Below are positions 27,017-36,733 of a DNA stretch of 64,000 nt, piece after piece (position 1 is the stretch's first letter; every line of letters starts with the position of its first letter). The stretch covers positions 47,453 through 111,452 of the forward strand of contig JAIMBH010000003.1 of NCBI GenBank assembly GCA_023511485.1, read 5' to 3'. The stretch comes from Bacillota bacterium. GTDB lineage: Bacteria > Actinomycetota > Aquicultoria > Aquicultorales > Aquicultoraceae. The translations under genes and the position numbers were made by a program. A model generated the notes under the pieces. The model worked only from the letters and a program-made list of their open reading frames with translations. It was not told the origin of the DNA and made no database searches.

Positions 27017-30000
27017 CAATATCTGTGTTGCAGCCCGCCGTGGGCAGACGGTGCTTGCGGCTGCGCTGGAAAACGGGATACATATACCATATCTGTGTCA
27101 TGACCCACGGTTGAAACCGACGGGCGGTTGCGGCCTTTGTTTGGTTGAGATAGATAACGTGGTTCAAAAAGCCTGCATGACCAGGGTTGTCGATGGCATG
27201 CATGTAAAGACCAAAAGCGATACTATAATTGAACGCAGAAAGAAAAGGCTGAATGAGATTTTTGCAGACCACTGGGCAGACTGTATAGCTCCGTGCACCC
27301 TGGCGTGTCCTGCTGGAACGGATGCGCAGGCATACATCGGCTTGATCGTCCAGAGGAGATATCGTGATGCAGTAAGGCTCATCAAGCAGACCAACCCAAT
27401 GCCTTCGGTTATTGGGCGGATTTGCACCAGGCCTTGTGAAGATAGTTGCCGCAGGGCCTTAATCGATGAGAAAGTATCCATATGCTTTTTAAAGCGATTT
27501 GTTGCTGATAAAGATATACTATCCAATGATAGATTCAGACCCGAGATAAAGCCCCCGTCAGGCAAAAAAGTTGCGGTGGTAGGCGGAGGTCCTGCGGGTC
27601 TATCGGCCGCTTATTACCTGACCATTGAAGGACATAAGGTGACCATTTTTGAGCTCATGCCGAAGCTTGGCGGAATGCTTCGGTATGGCATCCCTGCATA
27701 CAGGCTGCCCAAGGATGTCCTTGATAGGGAGATCTCGACGATTATCGATTTAGGGGTTGAGGTAAAAACCAACCAATCACTAGGTCGGAATTTCACCATT
27801 GAGGACTTAAAGCGTAGTTATGATGCGGTATTTTTAGGAATCGGCGCTCAGAAGGGTGTAAGCTTGGGGGTCCACGGGGAAGATACCCAGGGTGTTCTAA
27901 GCGGAGTCGACTTTTTAAAAAATATTGGACTTGGCGAGAAACTTAAGGTTGGCGAGCGGGTTGCAGTTATAGGGGGCGGCAATACCGCAATCGATACCGC
28001 AAGAAGCGCGCTTCGACTGGGAGCCAAAGAAGTCAATTTGATATACCGCCGCTCCCGCGAGGAAATGCCCGCACATGATATAGAGATAGAGGAAGCTGAG
28101 CGCGAGGGGGTAAAGCTAACGCTGCTTGCTAGTCCGGTTGAGGTATTGGGAAACGGCCGGGTAGAAGGGCTTAAATGCATCCGTATGGCTTTGGGCAAGC
28201 CGGACAATTCCGGGAGGAGGCGGCCTGAGCCGATTGAAGGAAGCGAATTCGTCATCGATGTCGACATGGTCATTGCTGCGGTTGGTCAAGCCATCGATGG
28301 GAACTCTCTTGACGGGCTCCTGAGTGAGCGAAAGCGAATAGCAATTGACTCTTCTACTATGCAAACGAACGTAGAAGGCGTGTTTGCTGGAGGTGATGCG
28401 GTAACCGGGCCAAGAGCAGCAATCGATGCTATAGCTGCCGGAAGAAAAGCTGCTATTGCTATCAACCAGTACTTAAACGGTGAAAAGATAAAGCTGGGTC
28501 CCGACAAACCGTTTAGCGCTGTAAAGAGCGGTGTTACGCGGGACGACTTATTGCCGAGAGAAGAGAAGATGCGCGTTCCCATGCCAACTATCCCTCTAAC
28601 TGAGAGAAATAACTTTAAAGAGGTGGAGCTGGGATACTCTGATGAGCAAGCTATCGAAGAAGCGATGCGCTGCATGGAGTGTGGCTGTATTAAACAAAAC
28701 CAGTGCCACTTAAGAAAACTTGCAGTTGAGTATGAGATCGAACCCAACCTGGATGGAGAATCCATGCGGCATTTTAAGGTGGATGACCACCATCCGGTGA
28801 TTCTAAGAGATATGAACAAGTGTATACGCTGCCTGAATTGCGTAAGTATCTGCGGTGAGGTTGTGCAGGCCGATGCGCTTGTCCATGATGAGATAAACGA
28901 TGAGATCACGACAGCTGGCGGCGTACCGCTTCTTGAAACAAGCTGCGAAGCGTGCGGACAGTGCCTGTCTGTATGTCCAACAGCTGCCATGATTGCAAAC
29001 AGGCAGGATTTTACCCGGGAGTACTTCTGGCCCCCTAAAGTAGTTGAGACCACTTGCGGCTACTGTGGTGTGGGCTGCCAGCTTGAGCTAAATATAGACG
29101 GCGCTGGCAAGGTCTTTAGGGTTACCAGCAAGTCGGGCCGCGGTGTAAATGAAGGAAACCTCTGTGCGAAGGCTCGCTTTGGCTTTAAATTTATTAACCA
29201 TCCGGATAGGCTTAAAAAGCCGCTTATTAAGAAAGACGGGCAATTTGTTGAGGCATCTTGGGATGAGGCAATAAATCTAGTTGCAAGCAGGCTTTTTGAG
29301 ATAAAAGAGGCTCATGGACCTGATTCAATTGCCGGGCTGGCATCCGCAAGGTGTACCAACGAGGAGAACTACCTCTTTCAGAAATTTATGCGTGCCGTAA
29401 TCGGCACAAATAATGTTGACCATTGCGCAAGGTTGTGACACTCCCCGACTGTGGCCGGTCTGGCCAAGGCATTCGGAACTGGAGCAATGACCATGTCAAT
29501 CGAAGATATTGAGGATGCAAAGGTAATCCTCGTTATCGGATCTAATACTACTGATGCCCATCCGATTATTGGCTATCACATAATGCGGGCGGTAACCGAA
29601 TATAAGGCACGCCTTATTGTTATAGATCCCAGGCGAACAAAGCTGGTAGAGTTCGCAGATGTGTGGCTTAGCCCAAAACCGGGTACCGATGTTGCTCTGC
29701 TTAACGCGATGATGAATGTAATTCTTGAAGAGGACCTTATTGATGAGAGCTTTATTGCACAGAGAACTGAAGGATTTGAGGACCTAAAAGCAATTCTTCC
29801 CGAGTGCAGGCCCGAGGATGTCGAAAAAATTACCGGTGTTCCTGCGCAGGACATAAGAGCTGCCGCAAGACTTTATGCCGGGGAAGGTAGAGCCGCGATA
29901 TTCTACACTATGGGGATAACACAGCATACGTCAGGCACCGATAATGTGCTTGCAATTGCAAATCTTGCAATGATGACCGGAAATGTTGGACGTCGTGGCT

Positions 30001-31070
30001 CTGGTGTTAACCCCTTGAGGGGACAAAACAACGTTCAGGGAGCCTGTGATATGGGAGCGCTTCCCGATGTGTTTACCGGCTATCGCAGGGTGGACAACGA
30101 AAAAGCGCGCAAAGAGTTTGCAGAACGATGGGGCGTTGAGCTCCCTGTTGAGCCTGGTCTAACGCTTACAGAAATCTCAAGAGGAGCGCTGGAAGGAAAG
30201 ATCAAAGCAATCTATATAATGGGTGAAAATCCGGTTGTATCTGATCCAGACACCAAGCATGTAATTGAAGCACTTCAGAAGCTGGACTTCCTGGTTGTCC
30301 AGGATATTTTCTTAACTGAGACTGCCAAGTACGCGGACGTCGTGCTTCCTGGGGCGTCTTTTGCCGAAAAAGATGGCACGTTTACAAACACTGAGCGCAG
30401 GGTTCAAAGGGTTAGGAAAGCAACTGAGCCACCGGGAGAAGCCAAGGCCGATTGGCAGATAATCTGTGAAATTGCCCTTGCCCTGAGATATCCTATGAGA
30501 TATAGCTCTGTTGAGGAGATAATGTCTGAGATACGTGAACTTACGCCGACTTATGGCGGAATTACATATCAGCGGCTGGATCTACTAGGCGGATTACAAT
30601 GGCCCTGCCCGACAGAGGGTCATCCCGGAACGAGAATGCTTCATACCGAGAACTTTTTCAGGGGCAAGGGGCTCTTTACTCCGACTCGCTATCGCCCGCC
30701 AGCGGAGGAGCCGGATGAAGAATTTCCCCTGGTTTTAACCACGGGAAGAAACCCCTGGCAGTATCATACGCGTACGATGACCGGAAAGTCGGAAGGGCTT
30801 AATGCACTAGCGCCGGAAAACTATGTTCAGATAAATTCGGTTGATGCTAAGAATTACGGTGTGGTAGATGGCGAGAAAATTACGGTTGCCAGCAGGCGTG
30901 GCCGCATAGTAGCAAGGGCTGTTGTAACTGATGATATTCGCCAGGGTGTCATCTTTATGCCGTTTCATTATGCTCTGTCATCTGCAAATGAGCTTACAAA
31001 TACGGCTATAGATCCGATTGCAAAAATACCTGAGCTTAAGGTTTGTGCTGTTAAGCTGGTTAAAGCATAA
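26991..31070 (+). CDS. fdhA: Selenocysteine-containing formate dehydrogenase fused to a GltD-like NAD(P)H module
   Basis: 1359 residues if UGA 29436-29438 is read as selenocysteine (residue 816). Domains: [2Fe-2S] ferredoxin (C36, C47, C50, C62); GltD-like cysteine region (about 97-150), FAD site VAVVGGGPAGLSAAYYL (about 193) and NAD(P)H site VAVIGGGNTAIDTARSA (about 325); [4Fe-4S] motifs CIRCLNCVSIC (about 610) and CEACGQCLSVCP (about 652); Mo/W-bis-MGD part from CGYCGVGC (about 688) to the end. VDHCARL-U-HSPTVAGLAKAFG is the active site. Reduces CO2 to formate in the methyl branch. GGAGG precedes the ATG. The frame is continuous on both sides of the UGA and conserved residues flank it, so a nonsense mutation is unlikely. 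The fusion should let one chain use NAD(P)H directly, without FdhB/NuoF-type partners. Confidence 0.93.
29436..29466 (+). promoter_or_regulatory. UGA selenocysteine codon and SECIS-like hairpin in fdhA
   Basis: TGA at 29436-29438 is followed by TGGCC (29452-29456), loop GGTCT (29457-29461) and GGCCA (29462-29466). The loop lies 18 bases after the UGA. As remembered, the Escherichia coli fdhF SECIS has the same GGUCU loop at the same distance, with the G and U needed for SelB binding. Confidence 0.85.
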
Positions 31071-31162
31071 CTTTAAATTTAACCCAGCATTATTTACGCC
31101 ATTTATATTTTATCTATAGCCGTTGTTATTGGTAAATTTCGCTACCGAATTTCTGGCCAAAC

Positions 31163-32038
31163 TTATTCCGATACAATCTCGGCCTCTATGCGCCGCCTGG
31201 TTACTAGTACCAGGATCAAACCCGAGACGATAATCAAAAGACCTCCAGCTATTGTGGTCAGACTAGGCAGTTCGCCCAGAATAACGGCGGCAAAAAAGAC
31301 TGCACTTACCGGGTCTAGGTAGGTGAATATACCGGCTTGTTGGGCTTTGACTGTGCGCAGCCCACTTAAATACAGGGCTGCGGCGAGGGCAGTGTGAAAC
31401 GCACCCAACACAAATAGGATAAGCATTGTAGGTGGACTTACGGAGAACTTGAAAAGAAAGAGCGATGGGCTAAGTATGAGGGCGCAAAACGTCTCTTCAA
31501 AAAAGATCATCGAAAGAATGTTTATTCTTGCGGTAAGCGGTTTTGCGAGGATAACCAGCACTGCATAACTTATGGCACTGACAAAAGCCCATGCAATTCC
31601 GGCTAGGTCTCTCATGCCAAAGCCCATTGCGGCCGGAGATGCGATAAGCACCATGCCGATTACTGAAATTAAAAGGGTTACGATCGTGATTCTCTCGACC
31701 TTCTCTTTTAATATAACAGGCGCAAGCAATGCGACATAGATTGGGGCGGTATAGGTTATAAGGACCGCATTTGCAATCGAGGTTAGCCTGACGCTATAGA
31801 AAAAAGATGTCCAGTTAAGGGCAAGAAGTGCTCCTATGCAGAAAAGCAGGTATATGTTTTTGCCGACTGCAAGCCTCTCTATCTTTCTTTGGCCCGCAAT
31901 GAGGACGAGGACGGATATTGCGGCAAAAAAGGTGCGGTAGAAGACCATTACCGGGACAGGAAGATCGATGAGGCGCACAATGGTCCCTAAAGACCCCCAG
32001 ATGATCGCCGCTATGATTATTCTAACGTATCCCCCCAT
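31163..32038 (-). CDS. EamA/DMT-family transporter
   Basis: 291 residues with about ten membrane segments in two EamA halves; the start MGGYVRIIIAAIIWGSLGTIVRL and the second half DLAGIAWAFVSAISYAVLVI are typical. Drug/metabolite exporters of this family export amino acids or other small solutes; the substrate is unknown. The ATG at 32038 follows GGGAG by four bases and is preferred to the TTG at 32053. Convergent with fdhA. Confidence 0.85.
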   Translation of the reverse strand: MGGYVRIIIAAIIWGSLGTIVRLIDLPVPVMVFYRTFFAAISVLVLIAGQRKIERLAVGKNIYLLFCIGALLALNWTSFFYSVRLTSIANAVLITYTAPIYVALLAPVILKEKVERITIVTLLISVIGMVLIASPAAMGFGMRDLAGIAWAFVSAISYAVLVILAKPLTARINILSMIFFEETFCALILSPSLFLFKFSVSPPTMLILFVLGAFHTALAAALYLSGLRTVKAQQAGIFTYLDPVSAVFFAAVILGELPSLTTIAGGLLIIVSGLILVLVTRRRIEAEIVSE

Positions 32039-32260
32039 TTTACTCCCAACCAAGTCGCCGTAGATATTTTATATTCCCTAAAGCCGGTACTGCCCTCACC
32101 TCATTAAAACAAAAAAGCACTCCTTCAACCAGCAGACCATAAACAATCAGGGCGAAGTGACCTATATTCCAAAGTTTTGCGGGCTTGCGAAACATTTGTT
32201 AAAGCGTGGCAAGATTTTGACGAAAAAGAATAAAAGGACACTGGTGAAGGAGACGCAACA

Positions 32261-32854
32261 ATGTTACTGCTAATCTTTATTGTACTATCGCTGGCAATTG
32301 GATACATAAGAGGCGGCAGGTTGAGAAATATCTCAGAAGTAAGGTTTAATTACGGCATACTAATCCTTATAGCTTTTGTTGTTAAACTGGTCCTGGTTAT
32401 TTCAGGTTTTCGCTTTGAGGCAGCATCACCAAGGCTTGCTGTAGCTGCGCATATCTTTACCTATTTCCTGGTAGCCGCATTTTTAATTCTTAATTGGCAG
32501 ATCGCGGGCATGCGCATAATTGCAGCCGGTCTGATGCTCAACTTTTTCACCATCATGGCAGATGGTAGCTTTGAGCTAAGTCAAATAGGTTATGCTACAG
32601 CAGCCGATAGTCTTAATTTGGCAATATCTAACCAAGCTAGCAAAATCTCATTGCTGCCATTTAGGGATGTCTTTAACCTGGGGAGCCTGCTCATGGCGCT
32701 TGGAGTGTTTGCCGTTGTTAGCAGGTTGATGCAGATTAAGAAGGCAATTATTGAGCCTGACATCCGAAACAAAACAGCAAGACCGCGTTACCAGCCAAAA
32801 CACCTGGCAAGGCCCCGTAAGTGGTCTGTGGTCATTATTAAGAAAGCAGTCTAG
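32261..32854 (+). CDS. DUF5317 membrane protein
   Basis: 197 residues with about five hydrophobic segments, GYIRGGRLRNISEVRF after the first and RFNYGILILIAFVVKLVLVIS as the second. This GGRL-loop pattern is seen in DUF5317 proteins of Gram-positive and actinobacterial genomes. Function unknown. AAGGAG lies before the ATG; a clear terminator follows. It is divergent from the transporter. Confidence 0.7.
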   Translation: MLLLIFIVLSLAIGYIRGGRLRNISEVRFNYGILILIAFVVKLVLVISGFRFEAASPRLAVAAHIFTYFLVAAFLILNWQIAGMRIIAAGLMLNFFTIMADGSFELSQIGYATAADSLNLAISNQASKISLLPFRDVFNLGSLLMALGVFAVVSRLMQIKKAIIEPDIRNKTARPRYQPKHLARPRKWSVVIIKKAV

Positions 32855-32909
32855 ATTTTAATTGGTAGTTTTTGATTTTTAAAGGACGAATCAAAAGATC
32901 GACTTGAGG

Positions 32910-32939
32910 GTGGAGTTTGGTAGGCTCCACTTTTTATTT
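32910..32939 (+). terminator. Rho-independent terminator
   Basis: GTGGAG (32910-32915), nine-base loop, CTCCAC (32925-32930), then TTTTTATTT. Ends the DUF5317 transcript. Confidence 0.75.
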
Positions 32940-33002
32940 CAATTATTACAGATTAGCCGCTAAAAATTTTACTGTTTGCTTAAATAGTAGCAGATAATAA
33001 TG

Positions 33003-33008
33003 TATAAT
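33003..33008 (+). promoter_or_regulatory. -10 box candidate for purH
   Basis: Perfect TATAAT 57 bases before the purH start. The only -35-like word, TTGCTT at 32976-32981, is 21 bases away, so the -35 is poor. Confidence 0.35.
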
Positions 33009-33064
33009 TAGGGCTGTGTATTTACTGTCTACAGCTGTGAGCTAAATTAACATGGAGGCGGTGC

Positions 33065-34624
33065 ATGATAGATAAAATCAAAATCCAGCGGGCGATAATA
33101 AGCGTATCCGATAAAACCGGCGTGGTGGAGTTCGCAAAAGGTCTTAAAGAGTTTGGCGTGGAGATTCTCTCGACCGGCGGCACTGCTAAGGCCCTAAGGG
33201 ATGCAGGGATAGAGGTTGTTGAGGTATCCGACTATACGGGGTTTCCTGAGATGATGGAGGGTCGCGTAAAGACACTTCATCCGAAGATTGCCGGCGGAAT
33301 CCTAGCTGATCGTCGGAAAGAAGAGCACATGAGACAAATCAAAGAGGCAGGCATCAACCCAATAGATCTCGTTTGCGTAAATCTTTATCCCTTCGCGCAA
33401 ACTATCGCCAAACCCAACGTCACGCTGGATGAGGCAATTGAAAACATCGATATTGGGGGGCCGACAATGATTCGTGCGGCCGCCAAGAACTTTGAGGGGG
33501 TCGCGGTTGTTGTAGAATCGGGCTGGTATGCAAAGATATTAGATGAGATGCGTGCTAACGACGGTGCGCTTTCCCGCAACACTCGCTTTGCGCTTTGTAA
33601 AGATGCTTTTAAGCACACCGCGATGTATGATTCAACTATTGCACAGTGGCTCTTTAAGCAGGATGCTGAGACCGCTTTTCCGGAGCTAGTTACTTATACT
33701 TTTGAGAAAATCATGGATACCCGCTATGGCGAGAACCCGCACCAGAGGGCAGCTTACTACCGTCAAGCAGGGGCACCGGCTGATACTCTGGTTAACTTCA
33801 AGCAGATTCATGGCAAAGAGCTCTCGTACAACAATATTCTCGATATGAACTCAGCCTGGATGCTGGTCACCGAGTTTGATGAGCCAGCTTGCGCCATTAT
33901 AAAACATAACAACCCGTGCGGTTGCGCTCTCGGGCGTGACCTCACTGAGGCGTATGTTAAAGCCTACGAGTGCGATACGGTATCGGCATTTGGCGGCATC
34001 GTTGCTCTAAACCAGATGGTGGATAAAGCTACCGCGGAAGAGATGGCCAAGATTTTTATCGAGGTTGTTATCGCACCAGGCTACGACCAAGAAGCACTCG
34101 ATATTTTGACCAAAAAAGCTGATCTTCGCTTAATTGATACCGGCGGTATAACCAAGACCGATTACTTTGATTACGACCTGAGGCGTGTAAACGGCGGTGT
34201 CCTCATTCAGGATTTTGACAATATCGAAGAGCCGATAGCCAATTGGCGCGTTGTAAGTGAGGCTAAGCCAACCGAAGCTCAATGGAAAGACATGGCTTTT
34301 GCCTGGAAGGTCGCAAAACACGTTAAGTCAAATGCCATTATTTACGTCAAAGACCAGGCAACAGTAGGTGTTGGTGCGGGTCAGATGAGCCGTGTGGATT
34401 CTACCTGGCTTGGAGCGCACAAAGGCGGAGATAAGGTCAAGGGGGCGGTCGTAGCATCCGACGCCTTTTTCCCGTTTAGGGATGGCCTGGACGCAGCAGT
34501 TGAAGCCGGTGCGGCGGCAATCGTCGAGCCGGGTGGGTCGATCCGCGATGACGAGGTCATCGCCGCCGCCAATGAGCATGGTATCCCCCTGGTCTTTACC
34601 GGAAAACGCCATTTTAGGCACTAG
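33065..34624 (+). CDS. purH: Bifunctional AICAR transformylase / IMP cyclohydrolase
   Basis: 519 residues, full length. Last two steps of purine synthesis, using 10-formyl-THF made by Fhs. Seen: the IMP cyclohydrolase start ALISVSDKTG-like (IISVSDKTGVVEFAKGL), VKTLHPKIAGGILADRR, NIDIGGPTMIRAAAKN; and the transformylase RYGENPHQRAAYYR, KHNNPCGCALG, SAFGGIVALN, EPGGSIRDDEVI. GGAGGCG lies before the ATG. Not in an operon with other pur genes; purE is 1.1 kb downstream. Confidence 0.97.
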   Translation: MIDKIKIQRAIISVSDKTGVVEFAKGLKEFGVEILSTGGTAKALRDAGIEVVEVSDYTGFPEMMEGRVKTLHPKIAGGILADRRKEEHMRQIKEAGINPIDLVCVNLYPFAQTIAKPNVTLDEAIENIDIGGPTMIRAAAKNFEGVAVVVESGWYAKILDEMRANDGALSRNTRFALCKDAFKHTAMYDSTIAQWLFKQDAETAFPELVTYTFEKIMDTRYGENPHQRAAYYRQAGAPADTLVNFKQIHGKELSYNNILDMNSAWMLVTEFDEPACAIIKHNNPCGCALGRDLTEAYVKAYECDTVSAFGGIVALNQMVDKATAEEMAKIFIEVVIAPGYDQEALDILTKKADLRLIDTGGITKTDYFDYDLRRVNGGVLIQDFDNIEEPIANWRVVSEAKPTEAQWKDMAFAWKVAKHVKSNAIIYVKDQATVGVGAGQMSRVDSTWLGAHKGGDKVKGAVVASDAFFPFRDGLDAAVEAGAAAIVEPGGSIRDDEVIAAANEHGIPLVFTGKRHFRH

Positions 34625-34693
34625 TAAATACCGAATTTAAGAACCATCGACCGGTGAACTATTGTTAAATGTGCGCAGTACCAGAGCCCGCCT

Positions 34694-34807
34694 GGGTCCT
34701 TCAGCTTCGCTCAGGATAAATTCCGTAGAAGGGCTTGCTTATAGATATAACTACAGACAAAGCGAAGCAATCTTCGCAGTTGGGGTTAATCCGCGGATTG
34801 CTTTGTC
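34694..34807. repeat. Two intergenic repeat remnants in the purH-tRNA gap
   Basis: 34694-34720 (GGGTCCTTCAGCTTCGCTC...) belongs to the family at 1634-1688. 34756-34775 (GACAAAGCGAAGCAATC) pairs imperfectly with 34793-34807 (GCGGATTGCTTTGTC). Apart from the tRNA promoter nothing else is seen in 34625-34970. Confidence 0.5.
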
Positions 34808-34869
34808 GTTTCACTTTCCGCAATGATGGATTGGCCGGTTGTAAGCAGTCTTAGCAGGTCGTTTTTGCA

Positions 34870-34898
34870 TTGACATCGTGGTTTAGCTGTAGTATCAT
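34870..34898 (+). promoter_or_regulatory. Strong sigma-70-type promoter of the tRNA cluster
   Basis: TTGACA (34870-34875), exactly 17 bases, TATCAT (34893-34898): perfect -35 and five of six in the -10. About 65 bases upstream of tRNA-Lys. Confidence 0.75.
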
Positions 34899-34970
34899 AT
34901 CAGATGCTGTAGCGGTAACGCCGTTGTTTCCGCTACAATATTTTTGTTTACGCCTGTAAATTGGCAACGT

Positions 34971-35046
34971 GGGCCGTTAGCTCAGCTGGCAGAGCACCGG
35001 ACTTTTAATCCGGGTGTCGAAGGTTCGAATCCTTCACGGCTCACCA
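34971..35046 (+). tRNA. tRNA-Lys (TTT)
   Basis: Cloverleaf with acceptor GGGCCGT/ACGGCTC, anticodon stem CCGGA-CTTTTAA-TCCGG with anticodon TTT at 35004-35006, and GGTTCGAATCC in the T arm. CCA is encoded (35044-35046). Confidence 0.96.
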
Positions 35047-35047
35047 T

Positions 35048-35120
35048 GCCCCCATCGTCTAGAGGCCTAGGACACAGCCCTTTCAAGGCTGCGGCGGGGA
35101 TTCGAATTCCCCTGGGGGCA
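35048..35120 (+). tRNA. tRNA-Glu (TTC)
   Basis: Acceptor GCCCCCA/TGGGGGC, anticodon stem CAGCC-CTTTCAA-GGCTG with anticodon TTC, T arm GATTCGAATTC. No encoded CCA (bases after the discriminator A are CGA). Only one base separates it from tRNA-Lys, so they are cotranscribed. Confidence 0.95.
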
Positions 35121-35186
35121 CGAAGCAAAGCGGAGTGCGCCCAGGAGGAATTACTTTACGTTATTCCTCCTATAGGGGCACAAAAT

Positions 35187-35261
35187 GGGAGTTTAGCTCA
35201 GCGGGAGAGCACCTGCCTTACAAGCAGGGGGTCAGTGGTTCAAATCCACTAACTCCCACCA
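35187..35261 (+). tRNA. tRNA-Val (TAC)
   Basis: Acceptor GGGAGTT/AACTCCC, anticodon stem CCTGC-CTTACAA-GCAGG with anticodon TAC, T arm GGTTCAAATCC. CCA encoded (35259-35261). Confidence 0.96.
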
Positions 35262-35287
35262 AATATGCGCTTTTACACGCAGAAACG

Positions 35288-35316
35288 TTGAAAACCATAT
35301 CGAAACTCTGTATAAT
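35288..35316 (+). promoter_or_regulatory. Promoter of tRNA-Asp
   Basis: TTGAAA (35288-35293), 17 bases, TATAAT (35311-35316), 13 bases before the tRNA. It gives tRNA-Asp its own start besides the cluster promoter. Confidence 0.7.
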
Positions 35317-35329
35317 TCTGTTAGTTTTT

Positions 35330-35403
35330 GGGGGCGTAGTGTAGCGGTTTAACATGCCGGCCTGTCACGCCGGTGATCGCGGGTTCGAATCCCGTCGCTC
35401 CCG
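35330..35403 (+). tRNA. tRNA-Asp (GTC)
   Basis: Acceptor GGGGGCG/CGCTCCC, anticodon stem CCGGC-CTGTCAC-GCCGG with anticodon GTC, T arm GGTTCGAATCC, discriminator G. CCA is not encoded (GCA follows). Confidence 0.95.
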
Positions 35404-35408
35404 CAGCG

Positions 35409-35441
35409 AAATAAGCCAGCTCAAAGCTGGCTTATTTTATT
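35409..35441 (+). terminator. Rho-independent terminator of the tRNA cluster
   Basis: ATAAGCCAGC (35411-35420), loop TCAAA, GCTGGCTTAT (35426-35435), then TTTTATT. Perfect ten-base stem. Confidence 0.85.
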
Positions 35442-35547
35442 GCCAAGAATTGAAAATAAAAAGCCGAAAATCGATTGAGTTATCGAGGGCAAAGTTTAAG
35501 AGGTGAGGGCTGTTTAATTTCAGTTATATTATATAAACCTAACCTTT

Positions 35548-35563
35548 TAGGATAATTATCCTA
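35548..35563. promoter_or_regulatory. Perfect 16-bp palindrome upstream of purE
   Basis: TAGGATAATTATCCTA, in an AT-rich stretch next to TATATTATATAA (35525-35536), 170 bases before purE. Operator-like, but no regulator can be named. The rest of the 35442-35734 gap shows nothing. Confidence 0.35.
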
Positions 35564-35734
35564 GTTAAACGGCATTGGTGCGTGTAGGCGTTGTATAAAG
35601 ATAGGGCTAATCTTCTTTTAGAGCTAGTTCCATGTAAAAGGCATAGGCTGTCGAGTCTTCCGCTAATCTAGCTTTAAATTTAGGCCGATTATGGTATTAT
35701 AGTGCTCTAATCATATAGGTTGGGGTGATAGTAA

Positions 35735-36247
35735 ATGGCTAAGCAGGGGCCGCTGGTTGGGATCATAATGGGAAGCGACAGCGACCTTCCGGTTATGGAA
35801 AAAGCCGCTAAAGTATTAGCAGATATGGGTATCTCTTACGAGATGGATATCTTATCTGCCCACCGTCTGCCGGATAAAACCGCCGAGTATGCAAGGACTG
35901 CCCGGCAGCGTGGCCTTGCTGTGATTATTGCCGGCGCAGGAATGGCTGCCCACCTGGCTGGAGTCATTGCTTCTCATACCACCTTGCCCGTAATAGGGGT
36001 GCCACTAAAGTCAGGCGCTTTGGAGGGCGTCGACGCGCTTTACTCAACGGTACAGATGCCACCAGGTATTCCGGTTGCGACAGTTGCCATCGATGGAGCA
36101 GTAAACGCGGCATACCTTGCCTGCGAGATCCTATCGGTCTTTAACCCTGAGATCGCTAAAAAACTTGAGGAGAAACGAGAAGAAACACGTCAGCTCCTTG
36201 CAGAAAAATCGAGAAAGCTGCGGGAAGAGGGCGGCGATCTCGACTAA
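35735..36247 (+). CDS. purE: N5-carboxyaminoimidazole ribonucleotide mutase
   Basis: 170 residues, class I PurE. Seen: GIIMGSDSDLPVMEKA at the start, the SAHRLPDK loop with the catalytic His, IIAGAGMAAHLAGVIAS, and LPVIGVPLKSGALEGVDALYSTVQMPPGIPVATVAI (in parts). Class I enzymes rearrange N5-CAIR and normally need PurK, which is not in the window. GGGGTGA precedes the ATG. Its last four bases overlap the convergent Nudix gene. Confidence 0.97.
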   Translation: MAKQGPLVGIIMGSDSDLPVMEKAAKVLADMGISYEMDILSAHRLPDKTAEYARTARQRGLAVIIAGAGMAAHLAGVIASHTTLPVIGVPLKSGALEGVDALYSTVQMPPGIPVATVAIDGAVNAAYLACEILSVFNPEIAKKLEEKREETRQLLAEKSRKLREEGGDLD

Positions 36248-36690
36248 AACCATTGCCTTTTGCGCAAACCTAAGTATTTTGCGCTTATAGTTCCGCTTAA
36301 AGCCTCTTTTACTACATCACTTATCGGTGGATAAAGAACCATGTTCTCAAGTGACGACTCGTCCACCCACTCAACGGAATTCGCGGTGGTGTGCTCGGCG
36401 TTTATCTTCGGCGTCCCATCTAAGATCTCGCCAACAAACACGCAGTGAAGCGTGTGCGCTACCTTGCCGGCGGACGGCGTCTCAACCAGGCAGATAAGCT
36501 TGCCAATGTTGATTGCTACGCCAAGCTCTTCGTCGAGTTCGCGCTTCAACGTATCGGTAAGCATCTCGCCGTCAGCAACACCGCCCCCGGGGATACCATA
36601 GACATCTGCCTTGCCGTAGCGGTATCTCATCAAGAGGACTTTACGATTTCTTATTAAGATAATAGACGGCCTTACTTTAATTTTTACCAC
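36244..36690 (-). CDS. Nudix hydrolase
   Basis: 148 residues. Complete Nudix box GGGVADGEMLTDTLK followed by RELDEELGV. The N-terminal VRPSIILIRNRKVLLMRYRYGKADVYGIPGGG pattern resembles ADP-ribose or nucleotide-sugar pyrophosphatases and MutT-like enzymes. Convergent with purE, four-base overlap. Substrate unknown. Confidence 0.85.
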   Translation of the reverse strand: MVKIKVRPSIILIRNRKVLLMRYRYGKADVYGIPGGGVADGEMLTDTLKRELDEELGVAINIGKLICLVETPSAGKVAHTLHCVFVGEILDGTPKINAEHTTANSVEWVDESSLENMVLYPPISDVVKEALSGTISAKYLGLRKRQWF

Positions 36691-36733
36691 CGCTTTATTG
36701 AAACCAAAATTGTAGTGCGTCCTTTAGAGCCTG

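Noticed and set aside
28286..29053. 255-residue open frame on the minus strand
   Set aside because: Antisense to the Fe-S part of fdhA; no recognisable domain.
29436..29451. Reading fdhA as two genes or as a pseudogene broken by a stop
   Set aside because: The stop is a UGA at the exact selenocysteine position, the frame continues without shift, and a SECIS-like hairpin follows.
34944..35344. Open frames of 102 and 69 residues across the tRNA cluster
   Set aside because: They are made of tRNA gene sequence; four good cloverleaves are present.
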